A stretch of DNA of 64,000 nucleotides from Amorphochlora amoebiformis (taxonomy: Eukaryota; Cercozoa; Chlorarachniophyceae). A program made the translations under genes and the position numbers. Each line of letters opens with the position of its first letter. Position 1 is the first letter of the stretch. Positions 1-64,000 of the stretch are shown in pieces. The stretch is taken from positions 124,001 to 188,000 of the forward strand of contig BAAHQB010000222.1 in NCBI GenBank assembly GCA_054601695.1. Reading direction: 5' to 3'. Under the pieces are notes generated by a model, which searched no databases, was not told where the DNA came from, and saw only the letters and a list, made by a program, of their open reading frames with translations.

Positions 1-9174
<9,174 letters not shown>

Positions 9175-9826
9175 AACCCCTAGCCCTAGAAAAATTTTTA
9201 AGCAGCTTCAGCATGCATATATAGCATATGCATGTGCATGCAAACTCTATGACCGTCGGATCATGCAGTGACACGGTCTTTCGATATCATCTAGCAGATC
9301 TCGATGATAAATGTCACATCTAGTTAGTACTAGAGCACAACAACTAGATCTAGTAGATAGCACATCCCAGGTATATAAATCTTGAGATAAATATACTCTA
9401 TATATAGATACTCCAGATCTAGCAGATCTAGCTAGAGCTAGTAGAGACATGTACTACCAGAACTACGCAGCTAGCGTAGAACGATCAAGACTCATCTAGA
9501 CACCTAGACGTGTGACAAGCGTATACAAAATTTATTACAAATGCATACTTGAAAAGGATATTACAGTATATCTAGTAATATTATCTACTAGTACTAGATA
9601 CATGTGAAGTTTGGTATACACACATATACACATATATATCATGTGTGTAACTGGCCGGATATATCATGATTTAGGCATATGGTGAAAGCAGAAATTCCAG
9701 ACAATCAAGATTAAATCATGCGGTAGTTCCTACGTACAGACAATCAAATCATGCGATAGTTCCTGGAATCTGGAGAATATTGGCGCGTACCCAGAGTAAA
9801 TCGAAATACAGCAGTAACGTTTCCTG
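9175..9826. other. Convergent intergenic region between the kinesin-fusion and receptor-kinase stops
   Basis: No gene is visible. It must hold both 3' UTRs and polyadenylation sites. It is not TA-dominated. It contains many CTAG and AGATCT palindromes (about 9285-9450) and an imperfect tandem pair at about 9698-9768 that repeats an AATCATGCG..TAGTTCCT core. Confidence 0.6.
9698..9768. repeat. Imperfect 45-base tandem duplication
   Basis: AGACAATCAA..AAATCATGCGGTAGTTCCT at about 9698 and again at about 9736 in the convergent intergenic region. Confidence 0.75.
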
Positions 9827-50274
<40,448 letters not shown>

Positions 50275-51123
50275 GGATTCCGCACAAACTCGGTGAAACT
50301 TTTCCGTTTGCTTGTGGACAGTCGCTTGCTCGTCAACGGTCCTTGTCTTGGAATGCGTTGAGTTGTGTCGACGGCTTCGGTTGCCTTCGTCTTCCTTTTA
50401 ACTGGTGGAAGCGCCCTTCAAAAAGAAGTCGCTCGGTTCCGTAACAATCGCGCGAAAAAAGTACTACATAGCGGTATGTCACGTATTTTTGGTGATTCTA
50501 TGGTTAGGTCACGCTGATACTTTGCGTGACCTAACGCAACATTACGCTAGTATGCAAACGGCGAGTTTTCCATCTCAAGCCGAATGTCACTCTGGGTGAC
50601 ATTCACTGATATTTCCCAGGGATACCCTGTGTATCAAACCCTAGATATCCACAAAGAGGCCAGCCTGCCTCGCCTGTCGATATTTTCCGGTCAGGAAACC
50701 CTCTCCCCCCCCCTCCCCTTACCGCCCTTTCCGATTTCCTATTCTGTACAATGCGGTAGGGGGATACATTTTGGATTTCTAATTTTTTTTTTCCTACCCT
50801 TTTTCCTTTTCCAGGGAGGGAAAAGGAAGGTCCATTTTTGAATTTGCCTTGTCAGAGACCTCTGTGAAAAGAGGAGAGAGGGTTTACAGGGCATACTCTT
50901 TTGTGATTAGCTTCAAAGGTGGGGGGATTCTATATCGAACAGTTAAAATTGAGATACGGCGCGAGGATGTTCAGACGAGAAAGATGACGACGTGACCTGG
51001 AGTTTTTTCGAACAGACAAAACTATTTAGTAATTTTACTGTACGCGTTTGTGAATTTTTTTTCTATATTTCGTAAACTTCGCACGACATGTTTGTTCATG
51101 GTGTGTTCATGTTTCAGGTGAAT
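50275..51123. promoter_or_regulatory. Head-to-head intergenic region, candidate bidirectional promoter
   Basis: Two start codons face away from each other: ATG 50274 (minus) and ATG 51124 (plus). The 849 bases between contain no TA array, unlike nearly all other non-coding DNA here, which suggests selection. I see no convincing TATA box. A poly-pyrimidine stretch lies at 50700-50815, and a 'GTGACCTAACG'-like motif occurs twice near 50505-50535. Reading frames on both strands in this interval look like chance. Confidence 0.5.
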
Positions 51124-63712
<12,589 letters not shown>

Positions 63713-63717
63713 GTCTC

Positions 63718-63990
63718 TTAACCCTAAACCTAACCCTAACCCTAACCCCATTTTCACCATAAAAAGCAGATAACTCGCGCTAAAGATGCGATTTAACCTA
63801 ACTCTAACCCTAACCCTGTAATCCTACAAGCCCTAACCGTTAACCCTAACCCTAACCCTAACCCTAACCCTATCTAACCCACTTCCTAACCCTACACCAA
63901 CCCTATAATATTTCCAAACCTAACCTAGTCCTAACCTTAACCCTAACCCCAGCTTGAACCTTAACCCTAAACGTAACTCTACAGTACTAA
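63718..63990. repeat. Degenerate telomeric repeat array at the window end
   Basis: Begins directly after the last recognisable nucleotidase codons (TTAACCCTAAACCTAACCC) and continues with variants to about 63990. It could be subtelomeric or an intronic array. Confidence 0.85.
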
Positions 63991-64000
63991 CGCGGTATCC

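Overview
This is a eukaryotic window. All four genes are split by GT-AG introns, exons are GC-balanced, and about half the DNA is (TA)n or near-(TA)n. There are also TTAGGG-type telomeric repeats, trinucleotide runs and long polypyrimidine or polypurine tracts. A SAM-linked, tyrosine-kinase-like receptor with an integrin-alpha-type ectodomain, together with TTAGGG repeats, would suit a unicellular relative of animals such as an ichthyosporean. That placement is a low-confidence guess. I built the gene models by hand from splice sites, reading phase and motif continuity. None has transcript support.

Layout: (1) 1-9174, plus strand: 3' part of a gene encoding importin-alpha-like ARM repeats, then a kinesin motor and coiled coil, then a fimbrin/plastin-type calponin-homology tail. 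(2) 9827-40050, minus strand: a 30-kb gene of at least 44 exons. It encodes a signal peptide, a seven-unit FG-GAP (integrin-alpha-like) propeller, a Pro/Thr-rich stalk, a membrane segment, a SAM domain and a tyrosine-kinase-like domain. Genes 1 and 2 converge and their stops are 0.65 kb apart. (3) 43407-50274, minus strand: a small peroxiredoxin-like protein. (4) 51124 to beyond about 63712, plus strand: a 5'-nucleotidase-type metallophosphoesterase with an N-myristoylation-like start. Genes 3 and 4 are head to head across about 0.85 kb. Gene 4 runs into a telomere-repeat array at the window end.

Introns hold the rest: simple repeats, a truncated LINE, related SINE-like elements, interstitial telomeric repeats, and many partial copies of neighbouring exons. 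The copies are almost always in the same orientation, carry one exon edge with its splice site, and are bounded by TA repeats. This is the most unusual structural signal here. Several genes also lack one expected exon although flanking exons join well. Those exons may be in repeat that was collapsed in assembly, or genuinely lost.

Genes 1 and 2 are both non-standard domain combinations: a motor joining microtubule and actin modules, and an integrin-like head on a kinase body. Nothing in the sequence shows that they act together.
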